DNA of 64,000 nucleotides from Clostridiales bacterium (GTDB taxonomy: Bacteria > Bacillota > Clostridia > Lachnospirales > Lachnospiraceae): positions 38,587-102,586 of the forward strand of contig JAHABX010000011.1 of assembly GCA_018376135.1 (NCBI GenBank), written 5' to 3'. How positions within the stretch are numbered: the stretch's first letter is position 1; each line of letters begins with the position of its first letter. The notes under the pieces are model-generated. The model searched no databases. It saw only the letters and a program-made list of their open reading frames with translations, and was not told the origin of the DNA. Of this stretch, positions 35,159-42,578 are shown in pieces. Both the position numbers and the translations under genes were made by a program.

Positions 35159-36400
35159 TTACACCCGGTATTCATATTCACCCATATCATCCAGCCCGTA
35201 AAAATCGCCGTAGGTGATATCAAATACCTCTTTTTCTTTTAATAGTTCACTTATATTTATACCACTTTTTATCAGATACTGCCAGTGTCCTGTGTGAGAA
35301 ATATCTCCCTGGATCAGGATCGCTTTCAGCACTCCGTCCTTTACAATTGCTTTTTTATAACAGTTTCGGCTTTCCTTTACGAAAATATCCGCTCCATCCA
35401 CGGAAGCATTGATATCTCCGACAGTCAGCATATGGAGACCATAGAAATTAGACGTATTTTTCATACTGTAACGGTCTGTATAGGCGATGGATGCACCGCA
35501 CATATTGGAAGCCGCGATCCTTCCCATGTCCATGGCATTGGGCCAGATACCGGAAAGTCCCGTCACATCTCCTGCCGCATAGACATCCGGTGCAGAGGTA
35601 CGCATATACTCATCCACCGTAATTCCCCGTTCCATGGCAAGCCCGCTTCCGGACAGCCACTCAATATTGGGGCGCACGCCCGCGGCACAGACTACAAAAT
35701 CGCACTCCACCGTCTCCCCATTGGAGAGGATCACCGATGTGATCTCATTCTTCTCGTTGACCACACTGTCGCTTGCTCCGATTCCCAGAAGGAAGTCTGC
35801 CCCGTGTGCCTCAAACCGTTCCTGATATGCCCTGGCTGCCGTATCGTCCGTCTGCAGCGGCATGACTCTGGGCGCCATCTCCGCGACCGTCACCTTCACA
35901 CCCCGCTCCAGCAGTCCTGTCGCCACGTCCAGACCCACCAGACCGGAACCTACGATAAATACGTGCTTTGCATCCCGTTCCTTCACGGCTCTGTCAATCT
36001 TCCGGGCATCGCTCAGATCACGGAAGCCGTACACATTGGATGCTGTGCGGAAATTGGGGATCGGCGGAATGCCGAACACCGCTCCGGTCGCGATCAGCAG
36101 TTTATCATATGGCTGGTATCCGTTTTCCATCAGGATCCGTTTGTTCGCCGTATCCAGTCCCAGTGCTTTCTGAGTCTTTCCCCAGTAGATCCGGTTCTTC
36201 TCGAAGAAATCCGGTTCCACAAAGGACAGCTCCTCCTCTGTGCGCTCACCGCCCAGAAACTTATGGAGCATACAGCGGGAATGGGAATATTCATCAATGG
36301 ACATCATAAGGATCGTCACATCTTTTTTATAGAGACGGATGCGCTCTGCCGCCGCAATACCTGCTGCCCCCGCACCTACGATTACATAGATATCTTCCAT
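35159..36400 (-). CDS. FAD/NAD(P)-dependent oxidoreductase
   Basis: 413 residues. FAD-binding GAGAAGIAAAERIR at the N-terminus, NAD(P)-binding VGSGLVGLDVATGLLERG near 150, and the second FAD motif VYAAGDVTGLSG near 280, as in NADH oxidase and rubredoxin reductase folds. The C-terminal 100 residues are short and end in a Gly/Tyr/Asp-rich tail. The redox-active cysteine of thioredoxin reductases is absent. It follows the ferredoxin gene by 3 nt. It probably passes electrons between NAD(P)H and the CooF-like ferredoxin and CooS-like enzyme. This pairing is known from cooS gene clusters. Confidence 0.92.
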   Translation of the reverse strand: MEDIYVIVGAGAAGIAAAERIRLYKKDVTILMMSIDEYSHSRCMLHKFLGGERTEEELSFVEPDFFEKNRIYWGKTQKALGLDTANKRILMENGYQPYDKLLIATGAVFGIPPIPNFRTASNVYGFRDLSDARKIDRAVKERDAKHVFIVGSGLVGLDVATGLLERGVKVTVAEMAPRVMPLQTDDTAARAYQERFEAHGADFLLGIGASDSVVNEKNEITSVILSNGETVECDFVVCAAGVRPNIEWLSGSGLAMERGITVDEYMRTSAPDVYAAGDVTGLSGIWPNAMDMGRIAASNMCGASIAYTDRYSMKNTSNFYGLHMLTVGDINASVDGADIFVKESRNCYKKAIVKDGVLKAILIQGDISHTGHWQYLIKSGINISELLKEKEVFDITYGDFYGLDDMGEYEYRV

Positions 36401-36403
36401 CCA

Positions 36404-36850
36404 CTACACCTCCTCTACCCAGATCGCCTGTTTCGGACAGGCTGCCACACATGCGGGTCCCTCCGGGCGGTCACCGCAGAAATCACACTTGAGGATCCTG
36501 GTTCCGCCGGCATCCGGCTTGGGAATTCCATAGGGACAGTTCATCACACACATAAAACATGCGCCGCAGCGTTTCTCATCATAGGTTACGTGCCCTGTCT
36601 CCGGGTCTTTTCTGAGCGCTCCGCTCATACAGCTGTTGGCACAGCCCGGTACACTGCAGTGACGGCAGAACATGGGAAGATAACCTCCTTTTCCGTCACT
36701 CTCGATCTCATTTCTAGCCACAGTCTCCGGCAGCTTAAAATTCAGAGTAACCACGCCTTCCCCGCCGTCTGTCCTGTGGCTGTCCATACATGCCAGCGCA
36801 CAGTTTTTGCATCCATCACACCTGGAAGGATCGATCATGATTCGTTTCAT
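36404..36850 (-). CDS. CooF-like four-cluster ferredoxin
   Basis: 148 residues with four cysteine clusters for [4Fe-4S] centres: CDGCKNCALAC (14-24), CRHCSVPGCANSC (about 62-74), CGACFMCVMNC (about 95-105) and the C-terminal CDFC ... CVAACP. The spacing matches the CooF/HycB/DmsB electron carriers. No signal peptide, so it is cytoplasmic. Located between the cooS-like gene (12 nt) and the FAD oxidoreductase (3 nt). It would shuttle electrons from or to the CooS-like catalytic subunit. Confidence 0.94.
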   Translation of the reverse strand: MKRIMIDPSRCDGCKNCALACMDSHRTDGGEGVVTLNFKLPETVARNEIESDGKGGYLPMFCRHCSVPGCANSCMSGALRKDPETGHVTYDEKRCGACFMCVMNCPYGIPKPDAGGTRILKCDFCGDRPEGPACVAACPKQAIWVEEV

Positions 36851-36862
36851 CTTATCCCCTCC

Positions 36863-38749
36863 TTAAATGTTCAGGCTCTTTCTTCTCTCCAGAATAATTG
36901 CCTCCATCTGATCTGCCGCCTTCACCGGATCGATCTCCACCAGCACCTGTCCGCCGGTGATCTCCTTCAAGCCTTCTGTCAGTACATTTACCACCAGATC
37001 ACTTCCTGCGATAAACGGCTGCTGTCCCAGATGAAGAGGAAGCCCCAGCGCCAGTCCGAAGCATCCGTCAGCCAGTGCCTGCTCCTCCAGCCACTGAGGT
37101 GCGGAAAGCACCAGCGGAAGCTGCGGAATGTCAATACCGATCTCCTTTGCCAGTGCGGTCGCCACCATCTCCAGACGTCCGATGGCAAGACAGGGACCAA
37201 AGTTCAGTACCGGTGCAATGCCAAGGCTCTGACATACCTCCTTCAGGCTGTCGCCAGCCAGCTCTGCCGCCTCCGGCGTCATAAGACCGCAGTTCTCCAG
37301 ACCGCCGGAAGAACATCCTGCCGAGAGAACGATGATATCGCGCCTGATCAGCTCCCTGGTCAGCTCTACTGTCAGCACATCGTGTCCGCCTGCCGTCAGG
37401 TTGGAGCAGCCCACAACACCTGCCACACCCTTGATCTTACCGGATACGATCAGATCGATCAGCGGCTTCCACTGTCCGCCAAGAAATTCCTTGAGAGACC
37501 CTTCGGAGATGCCGGTCAGGGTATTCTGATTGCCGTGCTCCGGCTGAAGGTTCATGGCTACCGTACCCCGGCGTTCCTTGTATGCGGCGATGATCTTATC
37601 GATGATGACCTCCGTCTGCTCTTCCCGCTTGTCATATGCATATTCTACAGACTCCGCATTGGCCTTCTTCGCCACCAGATCAAGACAGATCTGCTTGATC
37701 TTCAGCTCGTCACAGATCGGCTCAATACCCGGAAGGGTACAGTTAAATTCAGAAAGGACTGCGTCGATGGCTCCTGTAGCCAAAACCGCTTCACTGGTAT
37801 AGTTATTGCCCGCATGTCCGTCAAAAATATCCGTGTAATGTGCTCCGCGAAGCTGCAGGTCCTGACCCACGCAGGTACAGCCTACCAGCTTGAAGCCCTT
37901 CGCTCCTGCCGCCTGCGCCTTCTCCGTCACATCCGGATCTGCCAGGCGCTTCTGAATATGTGTAAACAGGGAATGCTGATGTCCGGTGATCATAATATTG
38001 ATATAATCCGGATCGATAACATTCAGACCGACCGGAGCCAGACGGATCTGCGGTTCACCCAGCATCACGTCATTCAAAAGATTGGTCAAAGTCAGTCCGT
38101 ACAGACCAGTGGAAATCCCCAGCCGCAGACAGGTCATCAGCATCTCCACCGGGTCCGAACTCAAATTGGTGGAACACTTCACAACGCCGTCAAACACCTC
38201 TGACTTGGAACCGCCCGGCACGATGCCAAGCTCCTTCCATCTCTTATAACGAGGCGCATATGCCATCTTCTCAACCAGCTCCATCTCTTCCCATACCGGC
38301 TTATAAAGATCTGCCAGCACCTTTTCAGCCACCGCCAGCGCCTGTGCATGCTCGTTGGCTCCTGCATCCACACCGAACTCCTTCACCAGCTCTGCCAGCG
38401 CCCGATGTCCCTTGATCTCTCCCTTGTTCAGCGCCGTATTCTTTAGATTCCATGCGGTCTTCTCCACGATGTGGATATAGCAGGCGCTTCCGCATGCAAC
38501 CGCCCTCAGGAAATTACGGGTCACGATTACATCCGCCGTTGCACCGCAGATTCCTCTCGGAGCCGTAGGCGTGATCCGGCAGGGACCATTAGAGCACAGG
38601 CGGCAGCAGACACCCTTCAGACCAAAGCCGCATTTCACGCTCTGGCTCTTCACACGATGATGAGACGTCTCCATGGGCAGCCCTGCAATAAAGCTCTCCA
38701 GCGGCTTATCCGCACTTTTACAAGTTTCACAGCCATAACATTGATTCAT
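36863..38749 (-). CDS. cooS: Divergent nickel carbon-monoxide-dehydrogenase family protein (CooS-like)
   Basis: 628 residues, the CooS length. Cluster D and B cysteines are present (C40, C48, C49, C52, C57, C68). Six C-cluster ligand positions can be matched: H257, C291/C293, C337, C448, C479 and C520. However, the histidine relay (HxxHxxHxxH in C. hydrogenoformans CODH II) is reduced to one His (ACYIHIVEKTAWNL), and the SEKA-type motif holding the catalytic Lys reads LEEQA (Q557). The local sequences GHQHS, GCTCVGQD and GPCLAIG also differ from typical CODH. It may be a non-classical member with another redox role. No CooC maturase or acetyl-CoA synthase genes are nearby. Confidence 0.88.
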   Translation of the reverse strand: MNQCYGCETCKSADKPLESFIAGLPMETSHHRVKSQSVKCGFGLKGVCCRLCSNGPCRITPTAPRGICGATADVIVTRNFLRAVACGSACYIHIVEKTAWNLKNTALNKGEIKGHRALAELVKEFGVDAGANEHAQALAVAEKVLADLYKPVWEEMELVEKMAYAPRYKRWKELGIVPGGSKSEVFDGVVKCSTNLSSDPVEMLMTCLRLGISTGLYGLTLTNLLNDVMLGEPQIRLAPVGLNVIDPDYINIMITGHQHSLFTHIQKRLADPDVTEKAQAAGAKGFKLVGCTCVGQDLQLRGAHYTDIFDGHAGNNYTSEAVLATGAIDAVLSEFNCTLPGIEPICDELKIKQICLDLVAKKANAESVEYAYDKREEQTEVIIDKIIAAYKERRGTVAMNLQPEHGNQNTLTGISEGSLKEFLGGQWKPLIDLIVSGKIKGVAGVVGCSNLTAGGHDVLTVELTRELIRRDIIVLSAGCSSGGLENCGLMTPEAAELAGDSLKEVCQSLGIAPVLNFGPCLAIGRLEMVATALAKEIGIDIPQLPLVLSAPQWLEEQALADGCFGLALGLPLHLGQQPFIAGSDLVVNVLTEGLKEITGGQVLVEIDPVKAADQMEAIILERRKSLNI

Positions 38750-38805
38750 ATGTATTTACCTCCTGATAATTTGATTCTTTTTCTGCCTATATTTGTTATG
38801 AATTT

Positions 38806-38811
38806 ATCATA
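38806..38811 (-). promoter_or_regulatory. -10 element of the cooS-like operon
   Basis: Leftward TATGAT (complement of 38806-38811). The -35 position (CGGTAT) is poor, which is usual for an activator-dependent promoter. The predicted start is near 38799. Confidence 0.55.
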
Positions 38812-38833
38812 CTTTTAATTCAGAAAAAATACC

Positions 38834-38847
38834 GTCACATTTGTGAC
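38834..38847 (-). promoter_or_regulatory. CRP/FNR-type palindrome upstream of cooS-like operon
   Basis: GTCACA, two bases, TGTGAC: a 6-bp perfect inverted repeat in a T-rich/A-rich frame (TTTTGTCACAAATGTGACGG). Its centre is 41.5 nt upstream of the predicted start, the class II activator position of CRP/FNR proteins such as CooA. The regulator is not in the window. Confidence 0.6.
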
Positions 38848-38912
38848 AAAACCGGAGTATTCTCTTGTTCTTACTTTTGATTTTATCAGATTCTGTATGC
38901 AGATTCCACACG

Positions 38913-38944
38913 AAAAAAAGAGCTTCCGAATCTTCGGAAACTCT
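38913..38944 (-). terminator. Terminator after tRNA-Gly
   Basis: Read leftward: AGAG and TTCCGAA stem with a two-base tip, followed by seven T. It lies about 10 nt after the tRNA 3' end. Confidence 0.9.
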
Positions 38945-38953
38945 TCTCAGAAA

Positions 38954-39025
38954 AGCACGAGACGGGATTCGAACCCGCGACCCTCGCCTTGGCAAGGCGA
39001 TACTCCACCACTGAGCCACTCGTGC
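38954..39025 (-). tRNA. tRNA-Gly (anticodon GCC)
   Basis: 72 nt with acceptor stem GCACGAG/CTCGTGC, D-arm GGCTCAGTGGTGGAG, anticodon arm TCGCC-TTGCCAA-GGCGA giving anticodon GCC, and T-arm GCGGG-TTCGAAT-CCCGT. The discriminator base is T, as for glycine. CCA is not encoded. Confidence 0.98.
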
Positions 39026-39069
39026 AAACTACCTGTTCTGTTGTTGTCACTGCATCAGCGACAATTGAT

Positions 39070-39098
39070 ATGATACAGCAAAATATCAATTCTGTCAA
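39070..39098 (-). promoter_or_regulatory. tRNA-Gly promoter
   Basis: Near-consensus leftward promoter: TTGACA (complement of 39093-39098), 17-nt spacer, TATCAT (39070-39075). It ends about 45 nt before the tRNA. Confidence 0.9.
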
Positions 39099-39120
39099 CA
39101 GGTAATTTTAATTTCAATTT

Positions 39121-39885
39121 TCAATTTTCATTGATCAAAAGGCTGCCCGCATAGAGGTAATTCTGAAAATCCTTATCAAGAATGCTGTCCAGCTTCTGAT
39201 AATCCAGATCAAACCACAACTCCTCCGCGGTAACGAGCATATGAGCCAGCACGATCCCCATATCGAACAGGTTCATGCCCAACTGTTTCTGATACCCAAT
39301 TTTCCCCGGCTTCTTCACAAACAGATGGATCCGGTTCTCAGTGACCACAAAGCGCCAGGGCTGCAGATTCAGGGCAGAAGGCGCCAGTCTTGCCGGTTCC
39401 AGCAGCTTTCTCTGAACCTTTCCGAAGCTTCCGTGTACCTTCACCAGCTTCTTCAGCTCCATCCTGCGGAAATCACTCCGTCCGCGCTCCAACGGCTCCG
39501 CTGCACGTCCAAATGCCATGATCATGACCAGCTCCAGATTCTCACCCTCATTGTCCTTCAGGCTGGCAGCCCCCTGATAGCAGCTCCCGATCCCTTTCGT
39601 ATGCAGATACAACGAAAGCTGCTCCATCAGACATCCTGCATTCTTCCGGTAATCCTCACAGATCTCCGAGTACAGACCCACATAATAAGGAGCCTTCACC
39701 AGAAACATTCCTTTCAGCCCGCACTCGGATGCCTTCCATATCTTCCACTTTACCCGGATATCCGGGCAGATGCAGATGGCGTCCTCCTCAAAACGGCTTA
39801 TTTTCTCCAGAATCCGCCCATCTATCTCCTCTTCCCTGTACTTCCGGATCGATTTTCTCCTGAAAATTGCTTCATACAACGTCAT
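39121..39885 (-). CDS. Nitroreductase-family flavoprotein
   Basis: 254 residues of the FMN-dependent nitroreductase superfamily, long type with two halves. N-terminal FRRKSIRKYREEEID supplies phosphate-binding Arg and Lys residues; EQLSLYLHTKGIGSCYQG and LEPARLAPSALNLQPWRFVVTEN are FMN and dimer motifs (SALNLQPWRF is the usual SxxNxQPWRF). IVLAHMLVTAEELWF completes the fold. The physiological substrate is unknown; such proteins reduce quinones, nitro groups or flavins with NAD(P)H. Its ATG lies inside the 3' end of pepF (14-nt overlap), so it is co-translated with that gene. tRNA-Gly follows downstream. Confidence 0.88.
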   Translation of the reverse strand: MTLYEAIFRRKSIRKYREEEIDGRILEKISRFEEDAICICPDIRVKWKIWKASECGLKGMFLVKAPYYVGLYSEICEDYRKNAGCLMEQLSLYLHTKGIGSCYQGAASLKDNEGENLELVMIMAFGRAAEPLERGRSDFRRMELKKLVKVHGSFGKVQRKLLEPARLAPSALNLQPWRFVVTENRIHLFVKKPGKIGYQKQLGMNLFDMGIVLAHMLVTAEELWFDLDYQKLDSILDKDFQNYLYAGSLLINEN

Positions 39886-41686
39886 GACCTGTCAGCCTTT
39901 CCATTTCATCTAAATATTGTGCAAATACGCGAAGTGCATCTTCCACCGGTCCCTTTTGTTCCATATCCACTCCCGCCATTCTGAGCAGATCCAGAGGATA
40001 CATGGAGCTTCCTCCCTTGAGGAATCGCTTATAATCCTCCACAGCCGCTTCCCCCTCCTTCAGGATCCTTCCGGACAATGCAATTGCTGCAGAAAATCCG
40101 GTCGCATACTGATAGACATAAAACGGCGTATAGAAATGCGGAATCCTTGCCCACTCCATCTCGATCTCTTTGTCAACACAGATATTCTCTCCAAAATATT
40201 CCCGGTTCAAACCATAGTAGATCTCACACAATTTATCCGCTGTTAAGGTTTCCCCCTTTTCCTGTAAACCATGTGTGATTTTTTCAAATTCTGCGAACAT
40301 GGTCTGACGATAGAGGGTGGTACGGAACTGTTCCAGAAAATAATTGATCAGATAAGCCTTCTGCTTCTTATCCTCCGTTGTCTTGATCAGATGATGGATC
40401 AGAAGCGCTTCATTGCAGGTAGATGCCACCTCTGCCACAAAGATCTTATATCCTGCGTAAATATACGGCTGATTCTCATCGGAATACCAGGAGTGAAGCG
40501 CATGCCCCATCTCATGAGCCAGTGTAAACACGTGGTTCAGATTCTCCTGATAATTCAACAGTACATAAGGATGTGTGCCGTAAGCCCCCCAGGAATATGC
40601 TCCGCTTCGTTTTCCCTGATTCTCATACACATCGATCCAGCGATGCTCAAAGCCTTCCCGAAGAAGCCTCTGATACTCCTCCCCAAGAGGCTCCAGACCC
40701 TCCAGTACCATCTCCTTCGCCCGTTCAAAGGGAATCCTCTGATCCGCATCCACTACCACAGGTACATACAGATCATACATATGCAGCTCTTCCACACCGA
40801 GAAGCTTCCTGCGCAGCTCTACATACCGGTGCATCTGGGGCAAAGACTCATGAACCGCCTCGATCAGATGGTCATACACCGCCACCGGAATATGGCTGCC
40901 ATCCAGAGCCGCCTCCAGATCTGATCCATATCTGCGTACCCTTGCATAAAAGGTTCCCTGCTTCACATTGGCACGGTAGGCTGCCGCCAGTGTATTGCGG
41001 TACTTTCCATACACACGGTAAAGCGCCTGAAATGCATCCTTCCTCACCTGGCGGTTCCTGCTCTGCAGCATGGAAATAAAACGTCCATGGGTCACCTCCA
41101 CCGGCTTTCCGTCCTCTCCGGTGATCTCCGGAAAACGAATATCCGCATTGTTGAACATGGTAAAAATATCCTTAGGCGCTTCCGAAAGCTCACCTACAGA
41201 AGCAAGCAGCTCCTCCACCTCCCGGCTGCGTACATGCTCCCTCTGTCTTATCATATTTTCAAAATACTGTCTGTATTCCTTTAACTCTTCCTCTTCTTCC
41301 AGAAACCTTTCCACCGTTCCCTCCGGAAGTGCCAGAAGCTCCGGCTCGATATAGGCGCATGCCTCGTCAAGCTGCACCAGAAGGGTCTGCGCCATATCCG
41401 CAAGATTCTGGTATCTGCCATTGTCCGTGTTCTCATGGAGCCTCTGCCCTGCATATACATAGACCTTCTCTGCCAGGGCATTCAGCCGGTCAGAGGTTTT
41501 CTGCATCTTCAGAAGAAGCTGTGCGCTCTCACCAAGATGTCCCTGAAATTCCTCCATTCGGGAGATCTCTTCCTTCAGCAGTTCATAGTCCTGAGTCCAC
41601 TTCTCATCATTCTCATATAAGTCTTCAATCGCCCATTTATCTTCCCAGGCGACCTCTTCTCTCGTCTTCAATCTCTGTTCAGACAT
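39872..41686 (-). CDS. pepF: Oligoendopeptidase F
   Basis: M3 family zinc metallopeptidase that cuts short cytoplasmic peptides. The start is taken at the ATG at 41684-41686 because AAAGGA lies 8 nt upstream; another ATG three codons earlier sits next to that site. About 604 residues. The zinc motif HEMGHALHSWYS (near 380) gives HExxH, and ASTCNEALLIHHLI further on supplies the third zinc ligand Glu. The C-terminal YQYATGFSAAIALSGRIL helix pair is typical. Likely function is peptide recycling. First gene of the pair with the nitroreductase gene. Confidence 0.97.
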   Translation of the reverse strand: MSEQRLKTREEVAWEDKWAIEDLYENDEKWTQDYELLKEEISRMEEFQGHLGESAQLLLKMQKTSDRLNALAEKVYVYAGQRLHENTDNGRYQNLADMAQTLLVQLDEACAYIEPELLALPEGTVERFLEEEEELKEYRQYFENMIRQREHVRSREVEELLASVGELSEAPKDIFTMFNNADIRFPEITGEDGKPVEVTHGRFISMLQSRNRQVRKDAFQALYRVYGKYRNTLAAAYRANVKQGTFYARVRRYGSDLEAALDGSHIPVAVYDHLIEAVHESLPQMHRYVELRRKLLGVEELHMYDLYVPVVVDADQRIPFERAKEMVLEGLEPLGEEYQRLLREGFEHRWIDVYENQGKRSGAYSWGAYGTHPYVLLNYQENLNHVFTLAHEMGHALHSWYSDENQPYIYAGYKIFVAEVASTCNEALLIHHLIKTTEDKKQKAYLINYFLEQFRTTLYRQTMFAEFEKITHGLQEKGETLTADKLCEIYYGLNREYFGENICVDKEIEMEWARIPHFYTPFYVYQYATGFSAAIALSGRILKEGEAAVEDYKRFLKGGSSMYPLDLLRMAGVDMEQKGPVEDALRVFAQYLDEMERLTGHDVV

Positions 41687-41712
41687 CCCGTTCATCCTTT
41701 CATTTCCTACCT

Positions 41713-41740
41713 ATTTTAGCGCAATTTTTTCAGAAGTCAA
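41713..41740 (-). promoter_or_regulatory. pepF promoter
   Basis: Leftward TTGACT (complement of 41735-41740), 16-nt spacer, TAAAAT (41713-41718), ending about 27 nt before the chosen ATG. Confidence 0.75.
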
Positions 41741-41765
41741 TGTAGTTCTTTTATTATTTTTCTGT

Positions 41766-41771
41766 TATACT
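41766..41771 (+). promoter_or_regulatory. Extended -10 for the LUD-domain gene
   Basis: Plus-strand TGTTATACT with hexamer at 41766-41771; weak -35. It is divergent from the pepF promoter 26 nt away. Confidence 0.5.
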
Positions 41772-41793
41772 TTCCAGTATAAACATATACTAT

Positions 41794-41836
41794 GATGCCA
41801 GGGGCAAAAGTTATTTATCTTTTCATTCCCGGCATC
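41794..41836 (+). promoter_or_regulatory. Leader hairpin before the LUD-domain gene
   Basis: GATGCC-A-GGG (41794-41803) pairs with CCC-GGCATC (41828-41836): 9 bp with one bulged A, loop about 24 nt. Located in the 5' leader, 44 nt before the ATG at 41881. Role unknown. Confidence 0.45.
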
Positions 41837-41880
41837 CTGCAGTTCAGAAACCTGTTACATAATGGAAAGGAGCATTACAT

Positions 41881-42516
41881 ATGTCATTCTTAAAACAATC
41901 CAACGCCAACGCTGCTGCCACCATCCTTGGCGGACTTAAAAAGCGAAACATGGAAGGCTATTTCTGCGAAACATCCAAAGAGGCAGTAGAAAAAGCACTC
42001 AGCCTCATGCCGGAGGGCTCCGTGATCTCCTGGGGCGGGTCCATGACCCTCAGTGAATGCGGTCTGATGGATGCCATCCGGGGAAAAAACTATACCCTGA
42101 TCGATCGTATGACTGCTGTCACTCCCCAGGAGAAGCGTGAGATCTATGCCAAAACCGTCATGGCAGACTACTATCTCATGAGCACCAACGCCATCACCAT
42201 GGACGGAGAGCTGGTCAACATCGACGGCTTCTGCAACCGTGTGGCATGTCTGTGTGCCGGACCTGAGAACGTGATCGTCATCGCCGGCATGAACAAGGTC
42301 GTCGGAAATGTGGAATCCGGACTGGATCGTATCCGCACCAAGGCTGCCCCCGCCAATACCACTCGTCTGAAGAAGAAGACCCCCTGCGCCAGCACCGGCG
42401 TCTGCGGCAGCTGCTTCTCCCCTGACTGTATCTGCAGCCAGACCGTCATCACCCGAAGAAGCGGAATTCCGGGCAGGATCAAAGTGATTCTGGTCAACGA
42501 GGATCTTGGTTATTAG
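41881..42516 (+). CDS. LUD-domain protein (LutC/YkgG-like)
   Basis: 211 residues; LUD domain (lactate utilisation, formerly DUF162). Family signs: GSVISWGGSMTLSECGLMDAI, RIKVILVNEDLGY end, and the central YYLMSTNAITMDGELVNIDGFCNRVACLCAGPENVIVIAGMNKVVGN. Near the C-terminus a Cys cluster CASTGVCGSCFSPDCICSQTV (5 Cys from about 170) is not part of the minimal LUD fold and may bind iron-sulfur or zinc. It stands alone, without lutA or lutB, so a lactate-oxidising complex cannot be assumed. Strong GAAAGGAG ribosome site. Confidence 0.88.
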   Translation: MSFLKQSNANAAATILGGLKKRNMEGYFCETSKEAVEKALSLMPEGSVISWGGSMTLSECGLMDAIRGKNYTLIDRMTAVTPQEKREIYAKTVMADYYLMSTNAITMDGELVNIDGFCNRVACLCAGPENVIVIAGMNKVVGNVESGLDRIRTKAAPANTTRLKKKTPCASTGVCGSCFSPDCICSQTVITRRSGIPGRIKVILVNEDLGY

Positions 42517-42540
42517 AAACATGCACCGTGCTCTCTTTAC

Positions 42541-42576
42541 AAAACGAGGCAGCCGCCACGCGGTTGCCTCGTTTTT
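42541..42576. terminator. Bidirectional terminator
   Basis: AAACGAGGCA and CCGC pair with GCGG and TGCCTCGTTT with one mismatched or wobble pair; T-runs on both sides. It serves the LUD gene (plus) and the ABC permease (minus, stop at 42579). Confidence 0.93.
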
Positions 42577-42578
42577 CT

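Noticed and set aside
35285..38203. Long plus-strand open frame opposite the cooS-like operon
   Set aside because: Shadow frame over three recognised genes; its composition is Cys/His/Arg-rich without domains.
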